A stretch of 64,000 bases of DNA from the NCBI GenBank assembly GCA_911728435.2, contig OU452215.1, positions 310,001 to 374,000 on the forward strand, written 5' to 3'. The notes under the pieces were generated by a model, which was not told the DNA's origin, did no database searches, and saw only the letters and a program-made list of their open reading frames with translations. This DNA is from Apoderus coryli. Lineage: Eukaryota > Arthropoda > Insecta > Coleoptera > Attelabidae. A program made the translations under genes and the position numbers. Below, piece by piece: positions 54,818 to 64,000 of the stretch; the first letter of the stretch is position 1, and each line of letters starts with the position of its first letter.

Positions 54818-55162
54818 TTTCTCATAACTTTTGTGTTTTATGGGGACAGATGGTGCTTGTGAGGACTGGTCTCATAAAATCCATATGTCAAGGGGGTTTT
54901 ATAGGGACTGTCCTCATAAAATTTTTGATATATTGAACATGTTTTGTGAAATGGTGTTAAGGGGGACACTGCTAATAAATGTCTAATTACTTCTTAAACA
55001 GCGACTAATAAGAAGCTTGTTTTAGATAAAATCTCAATCATTTCACTTGAAAGGGTGTCAAAAGAGATCCTAACCAAAACATCCTGAATAGAACGATCCG
55101 TTAAAAATCTCGCCAATCAACCGACAAATCCTACGAGTGGCTCCATAAGACGGTAGACACGA

Positions 55163-56174
55163 TTAAATGTCATCGATATGTCTAATGCTACTGATTCCCA
55201 AATATTTCCTGCTTCGTTTAGGAAGGGTGCGCGTGGAACTTCTAATTGAATCATGCCTTTCATTAATACTGAGTGCAGCATTTCGAATGCGTCTTATTAA
55301 TGCATCCCTAGTATCTACTTTTCCTTTGTAAACCTCGATTTTTAACGAACCCCATAAATTGTAGTCCAACGGCGGGAGGTCTGGCTATCTAGGAGGCCAA
55401 CTAATAGGACCATCGCGACCAATCCAACGCCCTGGGAACCTTTCGTCCAAATGTTGCTTGACCCGACGATCGAAATGTACAGGCGTCGTGTTGATAATAC
55501 ATTTGAATTCTCTTCCAGTAGTCCTTGCAAGTCACTTTCTTAAAAACCTAAGTAGTGATCCCCTGTAAGGCGATTTTCCGAAAGAAAAGGGCCAATGAAA
55601 TTATTATCGATCATGCTGCACCACACGTTTACTGAAAATCTGTGTTGAATATTACTTTGGACTATGGCGAGAGGATTCTCGTCCGACCATACGTAGGAGT
55701 TTCGACTATTATTGATGCTGTCACGGGTCAGTAAAAAGTATGTGCGGTAAAAATTGACTTATTAATTATCCACTCACAAAATTTCATACGCAATTGAAGA
55801 TTTTGTACACGCTGTACATGGTACGGTATAAGCCTTACTTGTGAAGCGTATTAATCACTCTTTTTTGGGAAATCCTTAACTGATTTCCAATTCTTCGTGA
55901 GCTCGTCGTCGCATCTTCTTCCACTAAACATAGAATATTTTCTATTTCTTCTAAATTCTGTTGAATGGCTCGTTCGGATGTTAAATTAGCAATTGGAAGC
56001 GTTCCGGTCTCGTAGAGATTGTTGAAAACCCTGTTGAATGCCTTTCTGTTCGGTGTTCTTTCATGTGAAAATCGTTCATGATATTATTCAGCGGCCACTG
56101 TAGCATTCCCATTACACAAACCATAAATAAAAACCATATTGGCGTATTCAAGATGTGAATAAATGTGTGGCATT
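55163..56174 (-). pseudogene. Tc1/mariner-type transposase, broken copy A
   Basis: Reading the minus strand across three frames gives an insect transposase of the DUF4817 plus DDE type. The N-terminal part near 56170-56000 has NMVFIYGLCNGNATVAAEYY. A conserved 'RRVKQHLDERFPGRWIGRDG' segment lies near 55470-55410, and the C-terminal LDYNLWGSLK stretch near 55365. At least two frameshifts and internal losses separate these parts. The flank at about 56425-56440 ('gactcaccctgtatat') may be a terminal repeat. Not functional. Confidence 0.8.
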
Positions 56175-56199
56175 TTAAAAAATTAAAATTATACAACTC

Positions 56200-57110
56200 C
56201 GAAAGTTAACGGTGAATCAATGTAACCGTTTATACTGACACTAACATAATCGTGACCGCACAAAAATCAGAAAACAAATTATAATAACATTTATTACAGG
56301 AAAACTGCAATAATTTGTTTTTGCCTTATAACTTGAAAACAAATGAATATTGGATAACAACATTTGAGTTTTTTCTTATTATTGTGATGCATAGGTTACA
56401 CCCATAAAGTTAGCTCCATTCCACCTGACTCACCCTGTATATCTTTGATTTAACTATAAAAAAATGACGTTTAAAATATTTGACCGTGTACGCAGGAGAG
56501 GTCGCTGTGGCCATGGCGCAATGACCTGTCCCCTTAAGAATCTTTCCGCTTCCCAGCCTATTTAACCTAAAAAACCAAAAAGTACCATTGAAAATAAATA
56601 ACATAATAGTTATTTGTTTAACTAGGCAAAAAGGTAACGTTGAGGCTATAAACTTATCCGGGGCATTAAATGAGCTCCTCCTATGCCGCGTTTAACATAA
56701 TATAATTTTTCCCAGGTTGATTAAAATTTCCAAAAATTTAAAAACAAATAACTTTTTTATTTATTATAGTGATTATTGCTGTTGGGACAAATTCTATATA
56801 ATGTGTGCTCTATATAAATCGAAAATATTTGGGGATCGTTGCTATGGAAATGAATTATAATAATAATCGCCGTATAAATAAATTTTCCCTTAGTTCTTAT
56901 TATTGTTTTACAAAAAGATAGATACGCATTCTTGAGATTATCTCTTTCAAACAAACATATTTCTCATGCAAAATAATATAATTAGCGAATCCAAATATAT
57001 GATAAATTGGAAAATAAATATCTAAACTAAAAAGACTATGTTTAATAAACAAAATTAATCGACAATTAGCCAAAATTTAACAGAATATTATGTACTACAA
57101 CTTAAGGGAA
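56200..57110. other. Spacer, nothing recognised
   Basis: AT-rich. Three short open frames (minus strand) lack any similarity I can name. Confidence 0.5.
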
Positions 57111-57114
57111 CTAT

Positions 57115-60100
57115 TGTGTAATTAAGCTATGCTGCTTCTTTAGATCGTCTTTTCAATAAAACCTACTTTCAAATAGGCAGTCCCCATAAACACCTTTGTC
57201 CTTCCTAATATGTACATATCATAACCAAACAAACCGAAAAAGTAGCATTTAAACAACAAAAACATCAAAAATATTATATTTCAGGAGCATTAAAAAAGCT
57301 CGTGTAAATGTTTTTGTTTAAATTTCTATGCTAAATTAATTTTAGTAAATTTCGAAGAAAAAACAAGAAAAACCACTTGTTTTTCATATAAGGATGAACC
57401 TGTTGCTTGGGACTGCTTAAGGTATTCTGATTTTGCCCGTAAAATCCATGATGCTTAGGGTACCACAAAAGATGTAAATAAAATAATGAATAAAAACGAT
57501 ATTACTTATTAGAAGATATAAAATTCAAACCTAATAAAAAGGTTTCATATGCTATGTTTGAGATTAAAAAACTTATTAATCTCGAATCTTTTTTCTTGAC
57601 CGCCAACATAATTAATGAGCAGAAATTCTGATTATACTTAGCAAGCAATAACTAAAAAACAAACATAAATAACGTAAATAGGCAGTCCTCATAAACACCA
57701 TTATCCTTCCTAATATATACATAACATAACCGAACACACCAAAATAGTAGCATTTAAACAACAAAAACATCATGAATATTATATTGCAGGAGCATTAAAA
57801 AAGCTCAAATGTTAATGTACTCACAGTGTAAATGTGTTTGTGTAAATTTCTATGTTAAAGTAGTTTTAGTAAATTTCCAAAACAAAAAAAACACATGTTT
57901 ATCATACAAGGATAAACCTGTTGCTTGGCATATATTTTTTAATAAAGGACTCATTAAGGTATTCTTATTTTGCCCGTAAAGTTCATTATGCTTACGGTAA
58001 TACAAATGATATAAATAAAAAAATAAATAAAAAACGATATCACTTATTAGAGTTAAAATTCGGACCTAATAAAAAGGTTTCTTTTACTATGTTAGAAATT
58101 AAAAATCCTATTAATCTATAATCCTTTTTCTCGACCGCCAACATAATCAATGAGCAGAAAGTCTGATTATACTTAGTAAGTAATAAGTAAAAAAACAAAC
58201 ATAAATAGGCAGTCCCCATAAACACCATTATCCTTCCTAATATATACATAACATAACCGAACAAACCAAAATAGTAGCATTTAAGCAACAACAAAATCAA
58301 GAATACTATATTGCAGGAGCATTAAAAAGGCTCAAATGTTAATTTACTCACAGTGTAAATGTTTTTGTTTAAATTTTTATGATAAAGTAGTTTTAGTAAA
58401 TTTCCAAGAAAAAACTAGAAAAACGACTTGTTTATCACATAAGGATGAACCTGTTGCTTGGAATATATTAACAAAGAACTGCTTAAGGTATCCTGGTTTT
58501 GCCCTTAAAGTCCATTATGCTTACTACTAACCACAAAAGATGTAAATAAAATAATGAATAAAAAACGATATTTCCTATCAGAAGAAATCCAAAAAGTTTT
58601 AGTTTTCTTTGTTTCAGATTAAAAATCTTATTGAACTCTAATCCTTTTTCTCGACCGCTAACATAATTAATGAGCAGAAATTCTAATTATAGTTAGTAAT
58701 TAGAAAAAAAAAACAAACATAATTAACTCAACTAGGCAGTCCCCATAAACACCAATATCCTTCCTAAAATATACATAACGTAACCGAACAAACCAGAAAA
58801 AGTAGCATTTAAACGACAAAATATTGCAGGAGCATTAAAAAAGCTCAAATTTTAATTCACTCACAGTGTAAATGTGTTTGTGTAAATTCCCATGTAAAAG
58901 TAGTTTTAGTAAATTTCGAAAAAAAAAAACAAGAAAAACCACTTGTTTATCATATAAGGATGAACCTAATGCTTGGGATATATTTTTAAATAAAGGACTG
59001 CTTAAGGTATTCTGATTTTGCCTGTAAAGTTCATTATGCTTACGGTACCACAAAAGACGTAAATAAAATAATTAATAAAAAACAATATTTCCTATCAGAA
59101 GATATACAATAATTCTAACCTAATAAAAAGGCTTAATTTAGTATGTTTGAGATTAAAAATCTTATTGAATTTAATCCTTTTTCTCGACCGTCAACATAAT
59201 TAATGAGCAGAAATTCTGATTATACTTAGTAATTTGAATAAAAAAAACAAACATAAATACCAATATCCTTCCTAATATATACATAATGTAACCGAACAAA
59301 CCAGAAAAAGTAGCATTTAAACAACAAAATATTGCAGGAGCATTAAAAAAGCTCAAATGTTAATTTACTCACAGTGTAAATGTGTTTGCGTAAATTTTTA
59401 TGTTAAAGTAGTTTTAGTAAATTTCGAAAAAAAAAACAAGAAAAATCACTTGTTTATCATATAAAGATGAACTTAATGCTTGGGATATATTTTTAAATAA
59501 AGGACTGCTTAAGGTATTCTGATTTTGCCCGTAAAGGCCATTATGCTTACTACATAGGTACCACAAAAGATGTAAATAAAATAATTAATAAAAAACGATA
59601 TTTCCTAATATAAAGGTTTAATTGAGTATGTTTGAGATTAAAAATCTTATTGAACTCTAGTCCTTTTTCTCGACCGCCAACATAATTAATAAGCAGAAAT
59701 TCTGATTATATTTAGTAATTAGGAAAAAAAAACAAACATAATTAACTTAACTAGACAGTCCCCATAAACACCAATATCCTTCCTAATATATACATAAATG
59801 TTAATTTATCTACTCACAGTGTAAATGTGTTTGTGTAAATTCCTATGTAAAAGTAGTTTTAGTAAATTTCGAAAAAAAAAGAAAAACCACTTGTTTATCA
59901 TATAAGGATGAACCTAATGCTTGGGATATATTTTTAAATAAAGGACTGCTTAAGGTATTCTGATTTTGTCCGTAAAGTTCATTATGGTTACACAAAAGAC
60001 GTAAATAAAATAATGAATAAAACAAGATATTTCCTATCAGAAGATATACAATTCAAACCTAATAAAAACGTTTAATTTAGTATATTTGAGATTAAAAATC

Positions 60101-60300
60101 TTATTGACTTCTAATCCTTTTTCTCGACCGCCAACATTATTAATGAGCAGAAATTCTGATTATACTTAGTAATTAGAATAAAAACAACAAACATAAATAT
60201 CTGAACTAGGCAGTCCCCATAAACACCAATATTCTTCCTAATATATACTTAACATAACCGAACAAACCCCTAAAGTAGCATTTAAACAACAAAAAGTACA
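57115..60300 (+). repeat. Tandem array of about 0.5-kb exon-like units
   Basis: The marker 'aggcagtccccataaacacc' lies at 57175, 57680, 58207, 58734, about 59250 (partly lost), 59753 and 60208, giving units of 455-527 bp. Each unit contains an acceptor-like 'ttactcacag' followed by a stretch whose plus-strand translation is protein-like. In units near 57390 and 58435 it reads KDEPVAW followed by CLRY and FARK- or FALK-type words without a stop; most others have small indels at one spot. The opposite strand over the marker also gives a hydrophobic reading (GLFGYVMYILGRIMVFMG). No family was recognised. These may be decayed duplicated exons or a satellite with chance open frames. Confidence 0.7.
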
Positions 60301-60960
60301 GGTACAAAACTCATATACCATCAGTAATATTTTAAAGTTTCTATAAAATAGTCTTCATGTAGTAGATTTTTGCCTAAATTTATAGATCAGTTTTCAGAGT
60401 GGGTCAAACCAGGAAGAGTGTTGTTTTGTCCATTTCTTCCTTCATTCTGAAATTCTCTTTGTAGGTATGTTTGCCTAAACCGCAAATTTTTCAAACTACT
60501 ATAAATTTCACCATAAACTTGTTATATTTAATTATTAAATATGTTTGATATCATGGGGTATGACGTCATTAATATTTTTTTCAAAAGACAACCCATATTT
60601 TTGACGGTGGTCATGTTACATCCGGAAATTTTTGAGTAAATTTAAATGTTTAATTTTTTTTTATTTTATTCAGTTCATTTAACAAACTAATTAATAAATT
60701 GTTCAGACCTAGGTCCTTCCTAATTTCGTAAAATACTCTTTAAACACGGCACTGGTGAGAACGTATTTTTAAGTACTAAATATTTTTTTTAAGGGTGCGT
60801 TCGACATAGGTTTCACTGCAGCCCCACAGTATTGGGAAAACAGTTCTAAAGATAACCACTATTGTTTTTTTTTTTGTCAAAAAGACATCTTACTTTTTAT
60901 GATTCCTTATTGAAGTAGCTATGTTCTTGACGTACTTTCAGTTGTGAAGTTGGCATTGTA
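60301..60960. other. Spacer, nothing recognised
   Basis: No open frame, repeat or RNA signal was recognised between the tandem array and the next transposase remnant. Confidence 0.5.
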
Positions 60961-60968
60961 TTTATTCA

Positions 60969-61830
60969 TTGCTTTTCGCGAAGAAAATAAATAAAATGCG
61001 TGTTTCTGTTACTCATAGAATATCTATTCCTATCATGATTGGATATGGCAACAGAGTACGAAAGCAGCTTGAAGTAGTTGTACTGTTTAATGACAAATCC
61101 CCGGATAGGCCTATAACTCAATTAGCAGTAAGCAAAATTGAAACGAAGTATCGAGAAAGTGGCACTGTTGAAGGTATCCCTAGAGCTGGGCGTTCTACGC
61201 ACAATGTACATACCAAATTCGAAGTCTTTTAGCTAAAACCAAGAGATCCCAGTCAAAACTGGGCATAAAGTTTAAAAATTGGAAAAGCTGCATCCTTATA
61301 AGCTAACTTTGATACAAGAGCTTTCCGAAGATGATCGAGACCGATGGAGGCAGTGCTTGTAAAAACATTGTTTTCTCTCAGAATGTAACGTTTCACAAGT
61401 AGGCACAGTAAATCGGCTGATATGTAGGTACTGGGCCCAGGAGAATCCAAAATGGATGATAGATATTCAGAAAATACAAGTATGTGCGGCTATTGCGGCA
61501 AATAAAATCACTGGAACCTCCTGTTATTTTGAAGAAATCCTAAATGATCCAAGATACCTCCAATTTTTACAGGACTATGTTGTACCCAATCTGACAATTC
61601 TATTGTCTAAGGCAAATAATCCTGCTCTACCAAATGAAAACTTATGGTATCAGCACGATGGTGCACCCCCGCATTTCCCAATTGATGTGAGAAGTTATCT
61701 TGACGAAGTCTTTCTGAATAGATGGGTAGCCAGGGGTGGCTCTATTGAACGACCTGCAATAAAGTCCTGCCCTCAATCACAAAATATAGTATTACTCCCA
61801 TATATAATGGCAATCATTCGCTCGGGTAAG
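60969..61830 (+). pseudogene. Tc1/mariner-type transposase, broken copy B
   Basis: Plus strand. An N-terminal helix-turn-helix-like piece (61000-61200; LAVSKIETKYRESGTVEGIP followed by RAGRS) and a DDE-domain piece (61456-61800) with DYVVPNL, the catalytic-region word YQHDGAPPHF and VFLNRWVARGGSIERPA. The region between is frame-broken. The C-terminal third diverges after SIERPA. It is the same broad family as copy A but in the opposite orientation and clearly diverged. Confidence 0.78.
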
Positions 61831-62044
61831 TTGTCCATCACCTCGGGGCCTAATCGTCACCCTCCCGAATGAAAACTATATTATGCCTGTTGAATAATAT
61901 ACTTACTACCACTATAATATTCTAGAAGTTTTCTCAAGATTGCTAGGAAAACACTTTAAAAAACCTCTAATTATGTTAATTATTCAAGAAAACTATTTTG
62001 ATTTTTTTTAATAGCAACACATACAGCATCATCCTAATAAAGAA

Positions 62045-62528
62045 GAGCGAATGTTAAAGTTACATATAGTTTTTAAAATTCGGAAATACCTTGTATTTTG
62101 ATATTTTAATTTCTAACATTATTAGGGATTATTAGGGCATAATCTATATTTTGCAAAAGAAATAAACTTCTACACAGCAAAACTACTGAGTTATTCGAAA
62201 AAAAAAAAGCGAATGTGCTGCCCCATTAAAAATAACAGGACCGGACCAAACAAAAAGAGCGAATGTAACGAATTTGGAACATTCGCTGTTTTTCATTACG
62301 TTGAGACCAACATTTGTTGGAATTTTGTGTTTTGCTTAGTTTTTTGTGATTATTTAGTTACACGACTTTTCACAAATCGCAAAAAACTTATTATCTCTTA
62401 ACGCAATTAAGCACGAAATGGCCGTTACGAGGTTACATTCGCATCTCACGAAATCCGCGGGAGGCGGAAAATACTAAGAAAGAATAGCGAATGTGCATAG
62501 GTACTAAATTCAAACAGAAGCGAATGTG
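62045..62528. repeat. Cluster of seven GCGAATGT words
   Basis: gcgaatgt occurs at 62045, 62209, 62259, 62487 and 62521, and its inverse acattcgc at 62279 and 62435. Several are preceded by 'aaaaagagc'-like sequence. This is far above chance for an 8-mer with two CpG-type bases in AT-rich DNA. It may be remnants of a tandem array or binding sites; function unknown. Confidence 0.7.
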
Positions 62529-62534
62529 GTATAT

Positions 62535-63376
62535 ACCGGGTGTCCCACCGGGAAGAGATTCGATCGATTATGGAGAAACTACACTGTGGAACAATCTGAA
62601 AATCCGGTTTAGTCCGTATATCGGCGGAATCTATTCGGCTAAATGGTTTTCAAGAATCTAGTACTTCCAGTTATACCAGAAATGGGTGTCTACTTCCTTA
62701 TTTCAAATGCGACCCTATCTAAATTATATTTTTTTTGGATTCTCCTTGTAATCAATTAAATTTCAAATTCATATCACTATTGTAGTAGAACAATGTAAAA
62801 TTGTCAATATTTTGAAAACTATCAGTTTTTGGGATAGACATCTTTTCATAAACTTGCCCTTATTTTTGATGCAAAAAAATAAAAAATATATAAAATGGGG
62901 GGTTGCCATTTAAAAATTTTGAATTTTGACACTTTTTGCATTTTGATTTTTACCCTTCTTTTCAAATACCCTGTATTAATATTTCCTAAAAAATATACAT
63001 ACAATCTCCTAACAAATTAAGTTATTAAAGCTTCCATATAATAAAAAATTGTTATTATTCTTCATTTTGAAAACGTCATTTTTGACATAAAATTTCAAAT
63101 ATTTCGAAAACGACTGGCAATCTTTTCTATAACATATTATGCATGAAATATGTTTGGAATTACAAGGAGAATCCCAAAAAAATTAATTTATATAGGATCG
63201 CATTTGAAATAAGGAAGTTGACACCTATTTCCGGCATAACGGGAAGTACTAGATTCTTGAAAACATTTTAGCCGAATTGATCCCGTCGACCTGCGGACAA
63301 CACCAGATTTTCAGATTGTTCCACAGTGCAGTTTCTGCATAATCATTCGAATCCCTTGCCGGTGGGACACCCGGTA
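62535..63376. mobile_element. 842-bp MITE with long TIRs and TA target duplication
   Basis: Left end 'taccgggtgtcccaccggg', right end 'ggtgggacacccggta', flanked by TA on both sides (62533-62534 and 63377-63378). The inverted similarity runs about 200 bp inwards (for example 'tgtggaacaatctgaaaat' against the inverse of 'attttcagattgttccaca'). There is no coding sequence. TA duplication and terminus point to Tc1/mariner-type mobilisation. Confidence 0.85.
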
Positions 63377-63584
63377 TAGTGGTCATAATGCTAATAAAAA
63401 GAGCGGAAGTGCATTCTCACAACATATTCGCTTTTTTCGCTTATAATATTCACTGTCTAATTCCTATTTTAGCTTTATTGATTTTGAAACTGTCTTTTTG
63501 TCTAGAATTTTCTTATTTCTACTTTTCCCAATATCGATAGAGCAACTTGCCGGTGGGTCACCCTGTATATAACACATAACAAAA

Positions 63585-63890
63585 ATTAAAAGGACGGGAA
63601 ATTTTGAAAGTTCTCTGCGTGCGTATTTTCATTGAAGATCACTTGTTCGATGTATGCAGCAAAACCTGAATATATAATTCTAATATAGGGAATATAAGTA
63701 AGTAAATATAATGCAGAGGTATAAATTATATGTGCAATATAAAACCTACAACGAAAAAATTAAACTACAGCCAATTTTGAAATTCTCTGCATACATATAT
63801 TCAGTGAAGATTAGTTGATCGATGTATACCGCAAAAACTGAATATATAATTCAAATATGTAATATATCTGTATATATACTCCCACCTGAG
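63585..63890 (+). repeat. Two diverged direct repeats of about 172 bp
   Basis: 'ttctctgcgtgcgtatttt' and 'ttctctgcatacatatatt' start similar blocks at about 63610 and 63782. Each continues through 'gatcgatgtata'-like and 'ctgaatatataatt' words. Confidence 0.65.
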
Positions 63891-63912
63891 ATGTCCCCAA
63901 AACCGCCCTTTG

Positions 63913-63949
<37 letters not shown>
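63891..63949. repeat. 31-bp inverted-repeat end (right) and (TA)n
   Basis: 63891-63921 is the inverse of 54787-54817; (TA)n follows to 63949. Confidence 0.75.
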
Positions 63950-63951
<2 letters not shown>

Positions 63952-64000
63952 TGGAGCAGGTTAGAATCAGCTATTAAATAGTTTGGTGATAATTTCTAAT

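Noticed and set aside
54785..63949. A Polinton/Maverick giant transposon
   Set aside because: No DNA polymerase B, capsid, protease or integrase genes are present, and the end repeats are only 31 bp.

Overview
The window is AT-rich eukaryotic DNA built almost entirely from mobile elements and their debris. Two gypsy-type LTR elements with envelope-like third genes, Tc1/mariner transposase remnants with the insect-type N-terminal helix-turn-helix, a Helitron with a Rep/helicase gene, and a 5'-truncated LINE together indicate an insect genome. The order cannot be settled from sequence alone; a repeat-rich beetle or hemipteran fits. The only candidate host gene is one pipsqueak-type helix-turn-helix exon near 42 kb. 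No rRNA, CRISPR or bacterial gene is present.

Layout. 1-2.5 kb: a 256-bp tandem array, then copy 1 of a hairpin-bearing non-coding repeat called the 'H-element' below. 3.3-4.0 kb: a TIR element. 4.6-13.0 kb: a complete errantivirus-like element on the minus strand (gag, pol, env, 4-bp target duplication, tRNA-Ser primer site). 13-14.9 kb: degenerate tandem repeats. 15.0-29.1 kb: a Helitron Rep/helicase gene on the minus strand. I resolve it into seven exons, mostly joined by phase-1 introns. The introns hold hairpin arrays, a tRNA-like sequence, a mariner remnant and a 298-bp satellite that has grown inside a TIR element. 29.3-29.5 kb: a near-perfect palindrome whose arms each carry a hammerhead-ribozyme-like motif. 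31-41 kb: six more H-element copies in both orientations, forming nested foldbacks, with a LINE inserted in one arm. 43.4-47.2 kb: a decayed gypsy element with 117-bp LTRs. 47.25-54.2 kb: a second envelope-bearing gypsy element with identical LTRs but a deleted pol. 54.7-63.9 kb: two dead mariner copies, a tandem array of about 0.5-kb exon-like units, a TA-flanked MITE, and a 31-bp inverted repeat at the outer edges.

The window works as nested transposition history rather than as a set of cooperating host genes. The most unusual signal is the H-element family. Its first hairpin has three unrelated stem sequences in different copies, yet each is perfectly self-complementary, while a second hairpin keeps its stem constant. 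That is the covariation expected of a conserved RNA or single-stranded DNA structure. The hammerhead-like palindrome, the satellite born inside a TIR element, and the intron-rich Helitron are the next most interesting.
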